55,920 nt of DNA from Clostridia bacterium. Its GTDB lineage: Bacteria; Bacillota; Clostridia; Acetivibrionales; DSM-2933. Position 1 is the stretch's first letter, and each line of letters starts with the position of its first letter. A program made the position numbers and the translations under genes. Below the pieces are notes generated by a model. The model saw only the letters and a program-made list of their open reading frames with translations. It did no database searches and was not told the DNA's origin. Positions 25,934-34,831 of the stretch are shown here, piece by piece. The stretch is taken from positions 1 through 55,920 of the forward strand of contig JAOAEJ010000082.1 of NCBI GenBank assembly GCA_026416815.1, given 5' to 3'.

Positions 25934-26827
25934 ATGAAATTAAGCTATACCGTTGAAACGCCCGACTCGGGTAAAACTATCAAACATATATTAAAGAATA
26001 AACTTGAGTTATCCGAAAGGCTTGTTAAAAAGCTTAAATATGCAGGTAAGATATTATGCAACTCAGTACCTGTATTTGTTAATGCTATTGTAAAAACCGA
26101 TGATATTATAGAAGTTATGATTGATTTTGTGGAGGAAGCTGAAGACATCATCCCTGAAAAAATCGATGTAGATATCATCTATGAAGATGAGGCCATGATA
26201 ATCATAAACAAGGCCCCATCCATTGTTGTACACCCTACCAGCAGCCATCCAAGCGGCACAATAGCCAACGGAATAATGTACTATCTTTTAAATAAGGGGG
26301 TAGTCAAAAAAATCAGACCTGTAAGCAGGTTGGATAGGGATACTACCGGGTTGATAATATTCGCAAAAAACCAATTCGTACAAGAATCTTTAATTCGCCA
26401 GATGACTGATAAGACGTTTAAAAAGGAATACATAGGTGTTGTTGATGGAATAGTTGAAAACAAAACCGGCACGATTAATTTGCCCATAGATCGAAAACCG
26501 GGAAGCATTATGTTAAGACATATATCCGAGAGCGGTTATGCTTCCGTTACCCATTATGAGGTAAAAGAGTATTTAAATAATGCAACATTCCTTAAGTTCA
26601 ATCTTGAAACCGGCAGGACCCATCAGATACGAGTTCACTGCCAGGCTATAGGGCATCCACTTGTCGGAGATACCCTTTATTCCGATAGAAACACCGAGCT
26701 TATAAGCCGACAAGCGCTGCACTCATACAAAGTGAGTTTCACTCATCCGTTTTCAAAGGATTCACTTGAATTTTACGCTCCTATTCCTCATGACATTAGC
26801 TCACTTCTGGAAATATTAAGAAAATAA
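25934..26827 (+). CDS. rluD: RluA/RluD-family 23S rRNA pseudouridine synthase
   Basis: 297 aa. An N-terminal S4 RNA-binding domain (residues ~15-60) is followed by the RluA catalytic domain with SRLDRDTTGLIIFAKN (catalytic Asp), GRTHQIRVHCQAIGHPLVGD and a C-terminal HPF segment. It isomerises uridines in large-subunit rRNA. The exact RluA/RluD subgroup, and hence the site, is not certain. The ATG at 25934 is used because AGGTGAT lies 6 nt upstream; a GTG at 25925 overlaps that site. Confidence 0.88.
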   Translation: MKLSYTVETPDSGKTIKHILKNKLELSERLVKKLKYAGKILCNSVPVFVNAIVKTDDIIEVMIDFVEEAEDIIPEKIDVDIIYEDEAMIIINKAPSIVVHPTSSHPSGTIANGIMYYLLNKGVVKKIRPVSRLDRDTTGLIIFAKNQFVQESLIRQMTDKTFKKEYIGVVDGIVENKTGTINLPIDRKPGSIMLRHISESGYASVTHYEVKEYLNNATFLKFNLETGRTHQIRVHCQAIGHPLVGDTLYSDRNTELISRQALHSYKVSFTHPFSKDSLEFYAPIPHDISSLLEILRK

Positions 26828-26951
26828 ACTCCTAATTGTTTACATATTTTAACATTAATGCTATTATATATGTGCCTATTGACCTTACCTATAGGTGTTG
26901 GATTTCTACTATAATTACAGCTGCTTTAGTATTTTGGGAGGGGAAATAATC

Positions 26952-27524
26952 ATGGAAATACTTAAAGATAGGTACACAATAACAGAGCTTAGTGAACGAC
27001 TTGGTGTTACAGATCATGCCCTAAGATACTATGAAAAGGAATTTTGTTTGCAAGTACCTAAGGATGAGCGTGGAAGACGTTATTATACCACTGATCTGGC
27101 TAATACTATGTTCCAAATAAAGAACATGCGTGATGAAGGTCTTGAAATTAAAGCTATAAAAAAGATTCTTCAACCGGAAAACGTAGTAAATGAGGCTCCA
27201 CCCATTATCCTTGACGATGACTCAATTTCCATAGTACCATCATTGCACTACGATAACACAAATGAAATCAGACAATTTTTTAGTGAATTTAAGGACCAGA
27301 TAACCACTAGTATATCCCAAGAGGTATGCACCGCTACAGAGCACTTAGAGAAAGAAATCAGCAAGACAAAGCTGGAATTGGGAGCATGTGTTGAAAACAG
27401 CATGAGAAGGCTCGAAACTAAGATGGAAAAGCACTTTGAGGATGTAGACCGTTCTATTAGCTTGTGGAGGGAAAAAAACAAAAAAGGACTGGCAAAGCGA
27501 CTTCTTAGTAAGGTATTTAAATAA
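26952..27524 (+). CDS. MerR-like DNA-binding protein with C-terminal coiled coil
   Basis: 190 aa from the ATG at 26952, preceded by GGGAGGGG. Residues ~6-75 form a MerR-type winged helix (YTITELSERLGVTDHALRYYEK, then GRRYYTT). Residues ~105-170 are helical, likely coiled coil, and the tail is strongly basic (KKGLAKRLLSKVFK). No effector domain or metal-binding cysteines are present. The architecture resembles RacA-type chromosome-anchoring proteins, which matters next to spo0A, but it could be an ordinary regulator. It ends at a strong terminator. Confidence 0.7.
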   Translation: MEILKDRYTITELSERLGVTDHALRYYEKEFCLQVPKDERGRRYYTTDLANTMFQIKNMRDEGLEIKAIKKILQPENVVNEAPPIILDDDSISIVPSLHYDNTNEIRQFFSEFKDQITTSISQEVCTATEHLEKEISKTKLELGACVENSMRRLETKMEKHFEDVDRSISLWREKNKKGLAKRLLSKVFK

Positions 27525-27572
27525 AATACTTGATTTATTTGACCATATATTATCTATTAAAATTATATTCTT

Positions 27573-27606
27573 AAAGCGTAGTTTTAGGCGACTAAAACTG
27601 CGCTTT
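27573..27606. terminator. Terminator between the MerR-like gene and spo0A
   Basis: 15-bp stem (27573-27587 with 27592-27606, one G-U pair) and a GCGA tetraloop, followed by ATTTCTATT on the plus strand. It ends the MerR-like gene. Confidence 0.75.
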
Positions 27607-27635
27607 ATTTCTATTATCCTTAAATTTGTACAAAT

Positions 27636-27673
27636 AAAAAAGCACCTTAGAGCTAAAAGCTGCTAAAAATGCT
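27636..27673 (-). terminator. Terminator of spo0A
   Basis: On the minus strand AAGCA...TTTAG pairs with CTAA...TGCTT and is followed by TTTTTTATTTG, about 50 nt past the spo0A stop. Confidence 0.65.
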
Positions 27674-27719
27674 TATTTACTTTATTATTCAGTTATTGAA
27701 TCATTTCCCACTATGTATT

Positions 27720-28526
27720 TTAGCTAACTTTCAGCTCAAGCCTCAACTTATCCGCCACCATAGCTATAAATTCAGAGTTAGTGGGTTTTCCTTTACCAAT
27801 ATTTACTGTATATCCAAAAAGTGAATCTATAGTATCTACCTGTCCACGACTCCAAGCTACTTCTATAGCATGACGTATAGCTCTTTCTACCCTGCTGGGA
27901 GTAGTATTATATTCCCTAGCAATGTTAGGGTATAACTGCTTGGTTATGGAATTTATAATATCAAGATCCTTTACAACCATCATAATAGCGTCTCTCAAAT
28001 ACTGATAACCTTTAATGTGTGCAGGAACACCTATTTCATGCATAATATTGGTTACTTCAGCTTCAAGGTTCCTTGGAGATGATGGTGCATGGTGAGTATG
28101 TCTAATATCCATAGTGTATTCCGGTCTGATTATTTGAGAGTGGTTGGCATCTTTAAGCTGCCTTATTCTCGAAACCAAAACTTCCATATCAAAAGGCTTG
28201 ACTACATAGTATTCTGCGCCTAAAGCCAGTGCTCTTTGGGTTATCTTGTCCTGTCCAACTGCTGACAATATTATAAAAAGCGGACGTTTACTCATTTGCG
28301 TTATATTTATCTTTTCGAGTACTCCCAACCCATCAAGATGAGGCATAATTATGTCAAGAACAGCTATGTCCGGCATTTTTGTCGTTATTAAGTCATATGC
28401 TTCAAGTCCATCCCTTGCTACGCCCACCACTTCAATGTCACTCTGATTGCTCAGATACTCGCAGAGAATATCTCCAAACTCTCTATTATCATCCGCAATT
28501 ACGACCTGAATTTTCTTAGTCAACAA
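27720..28526 (-). CDS. spo0A: Sporulation master response regulator Spo0A
   Basis: 268 aa. N-terminal receiver domain with the acidic pair D12/D13, phospho-acceptor D58 ([12 protein letters not shown]) and the VVKPF lysine. A linker with a His-rich stretch ([10 protein letters not shown]) follows, then the Spo0A DNA-binding domain with the near-invariant segment [20 protein letters not shown]. Phosphorylated Spo0A starts sporulation and solvent/stationary-phase programmes. Translation starts at TTG (28526) after AAGGGGGAG; the second codon is also TTG. The promoter upstream has a 0A box, suggesting autoregulation. The downstream order spoIVB-spo0A is conserved in endospore formers. Confidence 0.97.
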   Translation of the reverse strand: MLTKKIQVVIADDNREFGDILCEYLSNQSDIEVVGVARDGLEAYDLITTKMPDIAVLDIIMPHLDGLGVLEKINITQMSKRPLFIILSAVGQDKITQRALALGAEYYVVKPFDMEVLVSRIRQLKDANHSQIIRPEYTMDIRHTHHAPSSPRNLEAEVTNIMHEIGVPAHIKGYQYLRDAIMMVVKDLDIINSITKQLYPNIAREYNTTPSRVERAIRHAIEVAWSRGQVDTIDSLFGYTVNIGKGKPTNSEFIAMVADKLRLELKVS

Positions 28527-28566
28527 TTTGACTCCCCCTTAAACTTTTGTAAAAATTTATAAACCT

Positions 28567-28595
28567 ATTATATTTCGCTTTCGACAAAATTTCAA
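28567..28595 (-). promoter_or_regulatory. spo0A promoter with an internal 0A box
   Basis: Minus strand: TTGAAA (28590-28595), 17-nt spacer, TATAAT (28567-28572). The spacer contains TTTGTCGAAA, whose core TGTCGAA (28580-28586) is the Spo0A-binding consensus. A box between -35 and -10 would most simply repress when occupied, though activation is possible with another promoter. Confidence 0.65.
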
Positions 28596-28729
28596 GAACA
28601 TTTTAGTAAATATTAGTAAAAAATATTTATATTAACATTTTGTTTGCATTTTTTACTATAGTGGGTATAAATTCATATTAGCTACAAAAGTATGCAAAAT
28701 ACAAGGTATTACTTAATAATACTAATGGT

Positions 28730-28775
28730 AAAGCAGTGAAGAAGTCAATCAATTGATTGACTTCTTCACTGCTTT
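28730..28775. repeat. 46-bp perfect palindrome between spoIVB and spo0A
   Basis: 23-bp arms with no spacer (28730-28752 and 28753-28775), centred on TTGATTGAC/GTCAATCAA. It lies 142 nt past the spoIVB stop and 200 nt before spo0A. As RNA it would be a long hairpin on either strand without a proper U-run. A second small hairpin (28876-28897) lies closer to spoIVB. The rest of the interval is AT-rich and without genes. Confidence 0.6.
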
Positions 28776-28917
28776 ATATTTCCCATTTAACACCCCACAG
28801 AATAATGGAATATATTTGCTTTTGTTTTTACTTTGTGTCACGAGCATACAACTGGACGTGAATTTCCAAATTACTCCGTAAGAGCCCTCTATTACGGGAT
28901 GAGCAAATCAGATGGGA

Positions 28918-30237
28918 TCATGCTGCTTTCCCAAGAGCTTGCTGATTTCCGCTTACCACATTCCTTAACATATTTTCAATAAAAATTCCGTAGCCGCGGC
29001 TAGGATCATTTACCAGAACATGGGTAACTGCGCCTATTATACGACCGTCTTGGAGAATGGGACTCCCGGACATCCCCTGTACTATTCCACCTGTAGAATC
29101 CAGTAATCTTTTATCGGTAATTCTGATTACCATGCCCTTTGATCCCATAAAATTTTGCCTTGAAACCCGCTCGATCTCAATTGTGTATTCATTAACGTTT
29201 TTCCCGTCAATATTAGCAAGTATAGTAGCAGGTCCTTCCTTTATCTGAGACCTCAGTCCGATAGGATATTCTTTATTGGATATCTTTTCTGCCTCCTCAG
29301 CATCCAAAGTACCATAAATTCCATGCTCGGTATTTTTATCTATCAATCCTAATTTATTTTCTTCAACAAATACTCCTCGTAATTCCCCGGGATTTCCCTG
29401 CTGCCCTTTTTTAACAGCAAGAATATTAGACTCTAATAACTCGCCCGACTCAATAGGCATAAGCATACCGGTATCTATATCCGTAATCCCGTGGCCTAAA
29501 GCCCCAAAACTCTTTGTTACAGGGTCATAAAATGTTAGAGTACCGATACCTGCGGTCCCATCTCTTACCCATAAACCTATATGATACTTTTTATCCCCCG
29601 AATCTTTTATCGGCGTCACTTCGGTCTTTCTGTAATTATCCCCTCGCTTATACTTAATGCCAATATTGCCCCCTTGGCTTTTTTCTATCGCCTTTGTCAG
29701 ATCATCAATAGAATTTAATTTAGTTCCATTTACCTCTACAAGTACATCACCGGTCTTTATGCCGCTTTCCCTGGCTGGTAGATATTTTTTGCCGTTCTCA
29801 CCTTCTACGTCCGTTACTCCTATAACTAGAACACCATCTATTTTGAGCCTCACTCCGATGGTATTTCCGCAGGCAATAATTTTTTTATTCGGTACAATAT
29901 CCACCTTCATGGTCTTTAACGGTATCAAACCGAATACCCTGATATTCAAATTTACACTTCCCTTTTTCTGCGTTCTTAGGCAAATTGGATCAGAAAGTTT
30001 TAGATAACTCCCGCTTGTTTTGATTTCGCCCCCATTAAGCTTAATAATATCGTCTCTATCAGCCTTAATATTAACAAAAAACGGACTCTTGAAATTATAT
30101 ATATATTCCTCTCCTTCCAACAATGTTAGCTTTCCCGGAACAGCGGCAATGGTCTGTATATAACTGATTGCCATAACTGTAAAGCAAACAGCCAAGAATA
30201 TAAAAAATCTTTTTCTAAACGACTTAATAAAATACAT
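28918..30237 (-). CDS. spoIVB: SpoIVB serine peptidase (S55)
   Basis: 439 aa. An N-terminal membrane anchor (residues ~8-28), a PDZ domain (GIKTGDVLVEVNGTKLNSIDDL) and a C-terminal S55 protease domain with the His region ALGHGITDIDTG and the Ser in GMSGSPILQDGRIIGAVTH. Made in the forespore, it crosses the intermembrane space to trigger pro-sigma-K processing. It lies between recN and spo0A as in other spore formers. A stem-loop 50 nt upstream of its start may influence expression. Confidence 0.95.
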   Translation of the reverse strand: MYFIKSFRKRFFIFLAVCFTVMAISYIQTIAAVPGKLTLLEGEEYIYNFKSPFFVNIKADRDDIIKLNGGEIKTSGSYLKLSDPICLRTQKKGSVNLNIRVFGLIPLKTMKVDIVPNKKIIACGNTIGVRLKIDGVLVIGVTDVEGENGKKYLPARESGIKTGDVLVEVNGTKLNSIDDLTKAIEKSQGGNIGIKYKRGDNYRKTEVTPIKDSGDKKYHIGLWVRDGTAGIGTLTFYDPVTKSFGALGHGITDIDTGMLMPIESGELLESNILAVKKGQQGNPGELRGVFVEENKLGLIDKNTEHGIYGTLDAEEAEKISNKEYPIGLRSQIKEGPATILANIDGKNVNEYTIEIERVSRQNFMGSKGMVIRITDKRLLDSTGGIVQGMSGSPILQDGRIIGAVTHVLVNDPSRGYGIFIENMLRNVVSGNQQALGKAA

Positions 30238-30287
30238 TATATCATCACGCTCCCGAGGTTGGATTTGCCTTAAAAAAGGATAATAAA

Positions 30288-30323
30288 GTCACGCTTGTAA
30301 ACTAATTCGCAAACAAGCGTGAC
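30288..30323. other. Stem-loop in the spoIVB leader
   Basis: 11-bp perfect inverted repeat (30288-30298 and 30313-30323) with a 14-nt loop, about 50 nt upstream of spoIVB. On the minus strand TTTATTATCCTTTTTT follows, so it may attenuate read-through from recN. The remaining bases to 30516 show nothing clear. Confidence 0.5.
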
Positions 30324-30516
30324 GTATCAACGATACCGTATAGTAAACTTTTAACTAATTTACCAAGCCAATTTTTTATTATTTTCCGTAAAATTAACTG
30401 TGTTCGCTATGCGTTATCTTAATTTTCTAAACATAAGTTAACCTTTAGAGAATCTATTTATTCAAGCAAATTAAAGCATGACAGCCAATATTGAGCGAAT
30501 TAAGCAAATAAAAAAA

Positions 30517-30544
30517 GCAAACCCGGCTTTAAAGCCGGGTTTGC
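30517..30544 (-). terminator. Terminator of recN
   Basis: Perfect 28-nt palindrome with CCGGC core followed on the minus strand by TTTTTTTATTTGC; it starts 65 nt past the recN stop. It is among the strongest intrinsic terminators in the window. Confidence 0.85.
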
Positions 30545-30608
30545 AATAATTGGTATTATTCAGTTATTTTCACACTACACTAAAGATAGTGTACAGCAAA
30601 CTACTTTT

Positions 30609-32336
30609 TTATTTGTTAATAGATTTCTTAAATTTCCTTGAGTTTTCCAACATCTCTTCTGCGTGTTTCAATGTTATATTGGAAATATTTGCTCCACCCA
30701 AAATTCTGGCAATTTCGTTTTTGACCTCAGCCTTACCTAACTTATCAACCTTAGTTTGAGTAGCTTCTTCACTGGATGTTTTTTCAATCAGATAATGACT
30801 ATCGGACATAGATGCAATTTGAGCAAGGTGGGTAACACATAAAACCTGGTGGTTTTTTGAAATGAAAGAAAGCTTCTCTCCCACCTTTTGTGCCGCCCTT
30901 CCGCTGATACCAATATCTATCTCGTCAAAAATCAGAGTAGGTACGCTGTCAACATCAGCTAAAATTGTTTTTATTGCCAGCATAACTCTGGACATTTCTC
31001 CACCGGAAGCAATCTTTGCAAGTGATTTCAATGGCTCACCAACGTTAGCTGATATAAGAAACTCAACCTTATCAAGTCCACTTTGTGTAAATTTTCTCTC
31101 GCCGTTCGTATCTACATTATCATCAAATTCAATACTAACCTTGAATTTTGATTTTTTCATTTCCAGGTCATCAAGCTCTTCGCTAATCTTATTTTCAAGT
31201 ACTTGTGCTGCTTTTACTCTTTCAAGGTTTATTTTCTTTGCAGCTTTATAAAGCTCATCACTAAGCTTGTCCAGCTCATCCCTCAAATCTGCAACTATTT
31301 CTTCACTTTTAATTATTTCATCTAGTTCCAACTCAGTCTTCTTACAATATTCCAGTACATCCTCTATAGTGTTTCCGTACTTTTTCTTAAGTTTGTATAT
31401 AAGGTCTATCCTTTCTTCGGTATGTTCCAATAAGTCAGGGTTGTACTCAACACAATCCCGTTCTTTTCTCACCTCTTCAATTGCATCGTCCAGTTGGTAT
31501 GATATTTCCTCGAGCTTTTTAGAAATACTACTGTATTTTTCATCAAGCCTTGCAATATCATTCAATTCCGACAACGCGTCATTAATACCGTCTGAAGCCG
31601 AGCTTTTAGTGTCACTTCCCGAAAAGAGCACTTCATACGCCTTAGATAGTGCACTTATTACTTTTTCTGCATTTCCCAGAAGAAGCCTTTGTTTGCTCAA
31701 TTCTTCGTCTTCACCCTTTTTGAGCTTAGCCTTTTTTATTTCATCTATTTGATATTTCAATAAGTCGATTTTTCTTTCTCTTTCATTTCTATCGCCAGCT
31801 AATCCTTTTAGTCGTGACTTTATTTCCTTATATCTGGATAGCAGCCCCAGATACTTTTGCTTTAAAGCTGATATTTCTTCCCCACCGAAAGAATCCAATA
31901 AATCAATATGACTTTCAGTTCTCAAGAGAGACTGGTTATCATGCTGGCCATGAACATCAATTAACCGCTGGCCTATCTCTCTTAGTATAGAGACAGTTAC
32001 CATCTTGCCGTTTACTCTACAGGTATTTTTACCTGAAATAGAGAATTCCCTCGACAAGATTAGTGTACCGTCTTCTTCAGGTTCTATTCCCAAGCTTTCG
32101 TAGAGGTCTGAAAGTCTACTATTATCAACATGGAATACTGCTTCTACCATCGCCTTATCCTTACCAGTCCTGATAAGGTCCTTTGATAGCCTTTCGCCCA
32201 GGATAGCATTAATAGAGTCAATAATAATTGACTTTCCGGCACCGGTCTCCCCAGTCATGACGTTAAGACCTTCGCCCATATCTATACTGACTTTTTCTAT
32301 AAGTGCAATATTATGTATTTCAAGTTGTTGTAGCAT
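30609..32336 (-). CDS. recN: DNA repair protein RecN
   Basis: 575 aa SMC-like ATPase: Walker A GETGAGKS (residues 29-36), long coiled-coil middle, ABC signature KIASGGEMSRVMLAIK, Walker B LIFDEIDIGISG and VTHLAQIA. RecN gathers DNA ends at double-strand breaks. I place the start at ATG 32336, just after GGGGTTTACA; the open frame extends 17 codons further with no ribosome site. Order argR-recN-spoIVB-spo0A is the conserved clostridial/bacillar one. Confidence 0.95.
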   Translation of the reverse strand: MLQQLEIHNIALIEKVSIDMGEGLNVMTGETGAGKSIIIDSINAILGERLSKDLIRTGKDKAMVEAVFHVDNSRLSDLYESLGIEPEEDGTLILSREFSISGKNTCRVNGKMVTVSILREIGQRLIDVHGQHDNQSLLRTESHIDLLDSFGGEEISALKQKYLGLLSRYKEIKSRLKGLAGDRNERERKIDLLKYQIDEIKKAKLKKGEDEELSKQRLLLGNAEKVISALSKAYEVLFSGSDTKSSASDGINDALSELNDIARLDEKYSSISKKLEEISYQLDDAIEEVRKERDCVEYNPDLLEHTEERIDLIYKLKKKYGNTIEDVLEYCKKTELELDEIIKSEEIVADLRDELDKLSDELYKAAKKINLERVKAAQVLENKISEELDDLEMKKSKFKVSIEFDDNVDTNGERKFTQSGLDKVEFLISANVGEPLKSLAKIASGGEMSRVMLAIKTILADVDSVPTLIFDEIDIGISGRAAQKVGEKLSFISKNHQVLCVTHLAQIASMSDSHYLIEKTSSEEATQTKVDKLGKAEVKNEIARILGGANISNITLKHAEEMLENSRKFKKSINK

Positions 32337-32428
32337 TGTAAACCCCAGCCTTTTCAATTCAGATAATAAATATGGTTTTTGGAGCATTCTTCAGAAAACT
32401 TTCGTACAAACAGCTGTCTTGTAAATGC

Positions 32429-32878
32429 CTATTTTGCCATTCTGTTAAACTTATTTACCATCTCTTCTGCAAACTTTTCGGCTCTGCATACTATCATTAT
32501 GTTGTCATCCCCAGCGATAGTACCTACTATCTCCGGCCATTTAAGTGAGTCTATTGCTGCAGCACAAGCCTGAGCCATTCCTGATAAAGTTTTAACAACT
32601 ACTATATTGTTGGCATAATCGCTTGAAACAAAGGACTCACTGAAAATAGTAAGGAGCTTATTTGAAACCATACCCTCAGTTTGGGACATGGAGGCGTATT
32701 TATAAACACCTTCATTAGTCATCACCTTTATCAGCCTCAAGTCTTTGATATCCCTTGAGACAGTAGCCTGGGTAACATCCATTCCTGCTTCCTTCAATTT
32801 CTCAGCAAGATCTTCCTGAGTCTCTATTACGTATTTATCTATAATTTCAAGTATTCTCGCATGTCTATTATACTTCAT
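32429..32878 (-). CDS. argR: Arginine repressor
   Basis: 149 aa. Winged helix at the N-terminus with the SR recognition element (DVTQATVSRDIKDLRLIK) and a C-terminal hexamerisation/arginine-binding domain ending in GTIAGDDNIMIVCR. With arginine it represses arginine synthesis genes. The gene overlaps the end of nadK by 11 nt, so the two are coupled; no arginine genes are in the window. Confidence 0.95.
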   Translation of the reverse strand: MKYNRHARILEIIDKYVIETQEDLAEKLKEAGMDVTQATVSRDIKDLRLIKVMTNEGVYKYASMSQTEGMVSNKLLTIFSESFVSSDYANNIVVVKTLSGMAQACAAAIDSLKWPEIVGTIAGDDNIMIVCRAEKFAEEMVNKFNRMAK

Positions 32879-33752
32879 TTTTTCTTAAAATTTCCCCCCT
32901 GTCATATATCTTGGCTCTTAATATATTAAAGAAATTTACCGAACTTACCTTTATCATTTTTACCACCTGGGACGCCTTTTTAATCTCAATTATATCTCCA
33001 CCCCTTAAATTATAACCCTTTTGTCCATCTATCGTCACCATAGCATCATGGCAGTATTTTTCATCCACAGCCACCCTTACTATACGATCGCCGGTTGCTA
33101 TAAACGTCCTTGAATAAAGTATGTGGGGACATATAGGTGTCACTATAATGAGCTCGGTATCGGGCTCTACTATAGGCCCACCTGCTGATAATGAATAAGC
33201 TGTAGACCCGGTGGGACTGGAGATTATCAGCCCATCTCCCGGAAACGAGTCAACAAACATGTCATTTATATATGTTTTAAGGTGCAATATCCTTGATAAA
33301 GCTGCCCTGGATATTACTATATCATTTAACGCAACTTCTTTTTCAATTACCTTGTCATCCCTTATAACAGTTCCTTCAAGCATTATTCTCTCTTCAACGC
33401 TATACTTGCCCTGTAGGATATACTCCACAGCTTTATCAATATCGTTTTTCTCCACTTCAGTAAGAAATCCGAGACTTCCAAGATTTATACCCAATATGGG
33501 AGTATCAAACTTATATGCTGTTCTGGCAACTCTGAGGAAAGTACCATCGCCGCCAAGACATATAATAATATCTGAACTTTCAAATACGGCTTCCTCATCC
33601 ATACCTTCATTTTCTATTCCAAGTGAATCAGCAATATCAGAAGAAACCTTCACCTCTCCACCTTTTCGAACTATGCATTCTACAACCTTCTTTGTATAGA
33701 TAAAATCTACATCCTTATCGATGTTTGTAATAACACCAACTCTTACCATCAT
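32868..33752 (-). CDS. nadK: NAD kinase
   Basis: 294 aa. ATP-dependent phosphorylation of NAD to NADP. Contains the GGDGTFLRVAR motif, NLGSLGFLTE, and the NAD-binding SSPTGSTAYSLSAGGPIVEP segment. Two adjacent ATG codons follow AGGAGAG; either could be used. The gene lies between tlyA and argR, as is typical in Clostridia. Confidence 0.95.
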   Translation of the reverse strand: MMVRVGVITNIDKDVDFIYTKKVVECIVRKGGEVKVSSDIADSLGIENEGMDEEAVFESSDIIICLGGDGTFLRVARTAYKFDTPILGINLGSLGFLTEVEKNDIDKAVEYILQGKYSVEERIMLEGTVIRDDKVIEKEVALNDIVISRAALSRILHLKTYINDMFVDSFPGDGLIISSPTGSTAYSLSAGGPIVEPDTELIIVTPICPHILYSRTFIATGDRIVRVAVDEKYCHDAMVTIDGQKGYNLRGGDIIEIKKASQVVKMIKVSSVNFFNILRAKIYDRGEILRKNEV

Positions 33753-33920
33753 TCTCTCCTATAAGAACTAAATCATATATTTGATAATTATATCAAAAAA
33801 AAACATATATATAAACTTTAAATATCGAATATTACATTATTTTCATTAATTGTCTTAATTGTCACTGTAGCATCCTTTGCAAGTAATTGTCTCTTAGCAA
33901 AACATAGCTTTATTAAATAT

Positions 33921-33957
33921 TTAAACAGGCGAGGATTATTAAACCTCGCCTGTTTAA
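33921..33957 (-). terminator. Hairpin after tlyA
   Basis: 14-bp GC-rich stem (core AAACAGGCGAGG at 33923-33934 with 33944-33955) starting 22 nt past the tlyA stop. The minus-strand tail is AAATATTTAAT rather than a U-run, so it may be a partial terminator that lets nadK be read at reduced level. Confidence 0.6.
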
Positions 33958-33978
33958 ACTCATACCGTTATGGATATA

Positions 33979-34788
33979 TTAATTCAAGTTACCATGTGCT
34001 GCCGCTACAACCTTATTTGTAATTTCAACCAAGTCGCTACTGTTAGATTGCGACTGAGTGTTTGCAAGATAAAGAAGGTATTCAATATTCCCCTCAGGTC
34101 CTTTAATAGGAGAATAATCAAGCCCTTTAAACGATAAGCTGCTCTCAATGCAGAAAGAAACTATTTCATTTATTACCTGGATATGAGTTTCTGCTTCTCT
34201 TACTACTCCATGCTTTCCGACCTTCTCTCTTCCTGCTTCAAATTGAGGTTTAATAAGACACATAATTTCTCCATCAGCTTTTATTATCTCCTTTGCTGCA
34301 GGAAGAACTTTCTTCAGTGAAATAAAGGATACGTCTATAGAGGCAAAATCCAACAATTCGCCTATATCATCCGGCTTTACATACCTGATATTGGTCCTCT
34401 CCATACATACTACACGCTCGTCATTCCTCAACTCCCATGCTAGTTGACCATAGCCTACATCAACAGCATACACTTTTACAGCTCCGTTTTTAAGCATGCA
34501 ATCGGTAAAACCACCTGTGGAAGCTCCTATATCCATAGCAGTTTTTCCAACCAGGTCAATTCCAAACGTTTTTAACGCTTTTTCCAGCTTCAAACCTCCA
34601 CGACTTACGTAAGGGTTGATATTTTCTTTTATATCTACTTGACAATCTTCAGGAAACTTTGTTCCCGGCTTGTCTTCCTTTATTTTATTTACAAAAACAA
34701 TCCCTGCCATTATTGCACTTCTTGCCTTTTCCCTACTCTGAAAAAGACCTTTTTTTACAAGCAATATGTCCAATCTTTCTTTTTCCAA
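33979..34788 (-). CDS. tlyA: TlyA-family rRNA 2'-O-methyltransferase
   Basis: 269 aa. N-terminal S4 domain (ERLDILLVKKGLFQSREKARSAIMAG) followed by an FtsJ/RrmJ-like SAM domain (AMDIGASTGGFTDCMLKNGA, DVSFISL, LIKPQFEAG). Family members 2'-O-methylate rRNA (16S and/or 23S); they were once called haemolysins. It follows dxs by 43 nt, in the same order as in Bacillus. Confidence 0.92.
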   Translation of the reverse strand: MEKERLDILLVKKGLFQSREKARSAIMAGIVFVNKIKEDKPGTKFPEDCQVDIKENINPYVSRGGLKLEKALKTFGIDLVGKTAMDIGASTGGFTDCMLKNGAVKVYAVDVGYGQLAWELRNDERVVCMERTNIRYVKPDDIGELLDFASIDVSFISLKKVLPAAKEIIKADGEIMCLIKPQFEAGREKVGKHGVVREAETHIQVINEIVSFCIESSLSFKGLDYSPIKGPEGNIEYLLYLANTQSQSNSSDLVEITNKVVAAAHGNLN

Positions 34789-34831
34789 CTTAAAGCCTCC
34801 AAGCTATTACTTATGCGAATCTTCCTCAACA

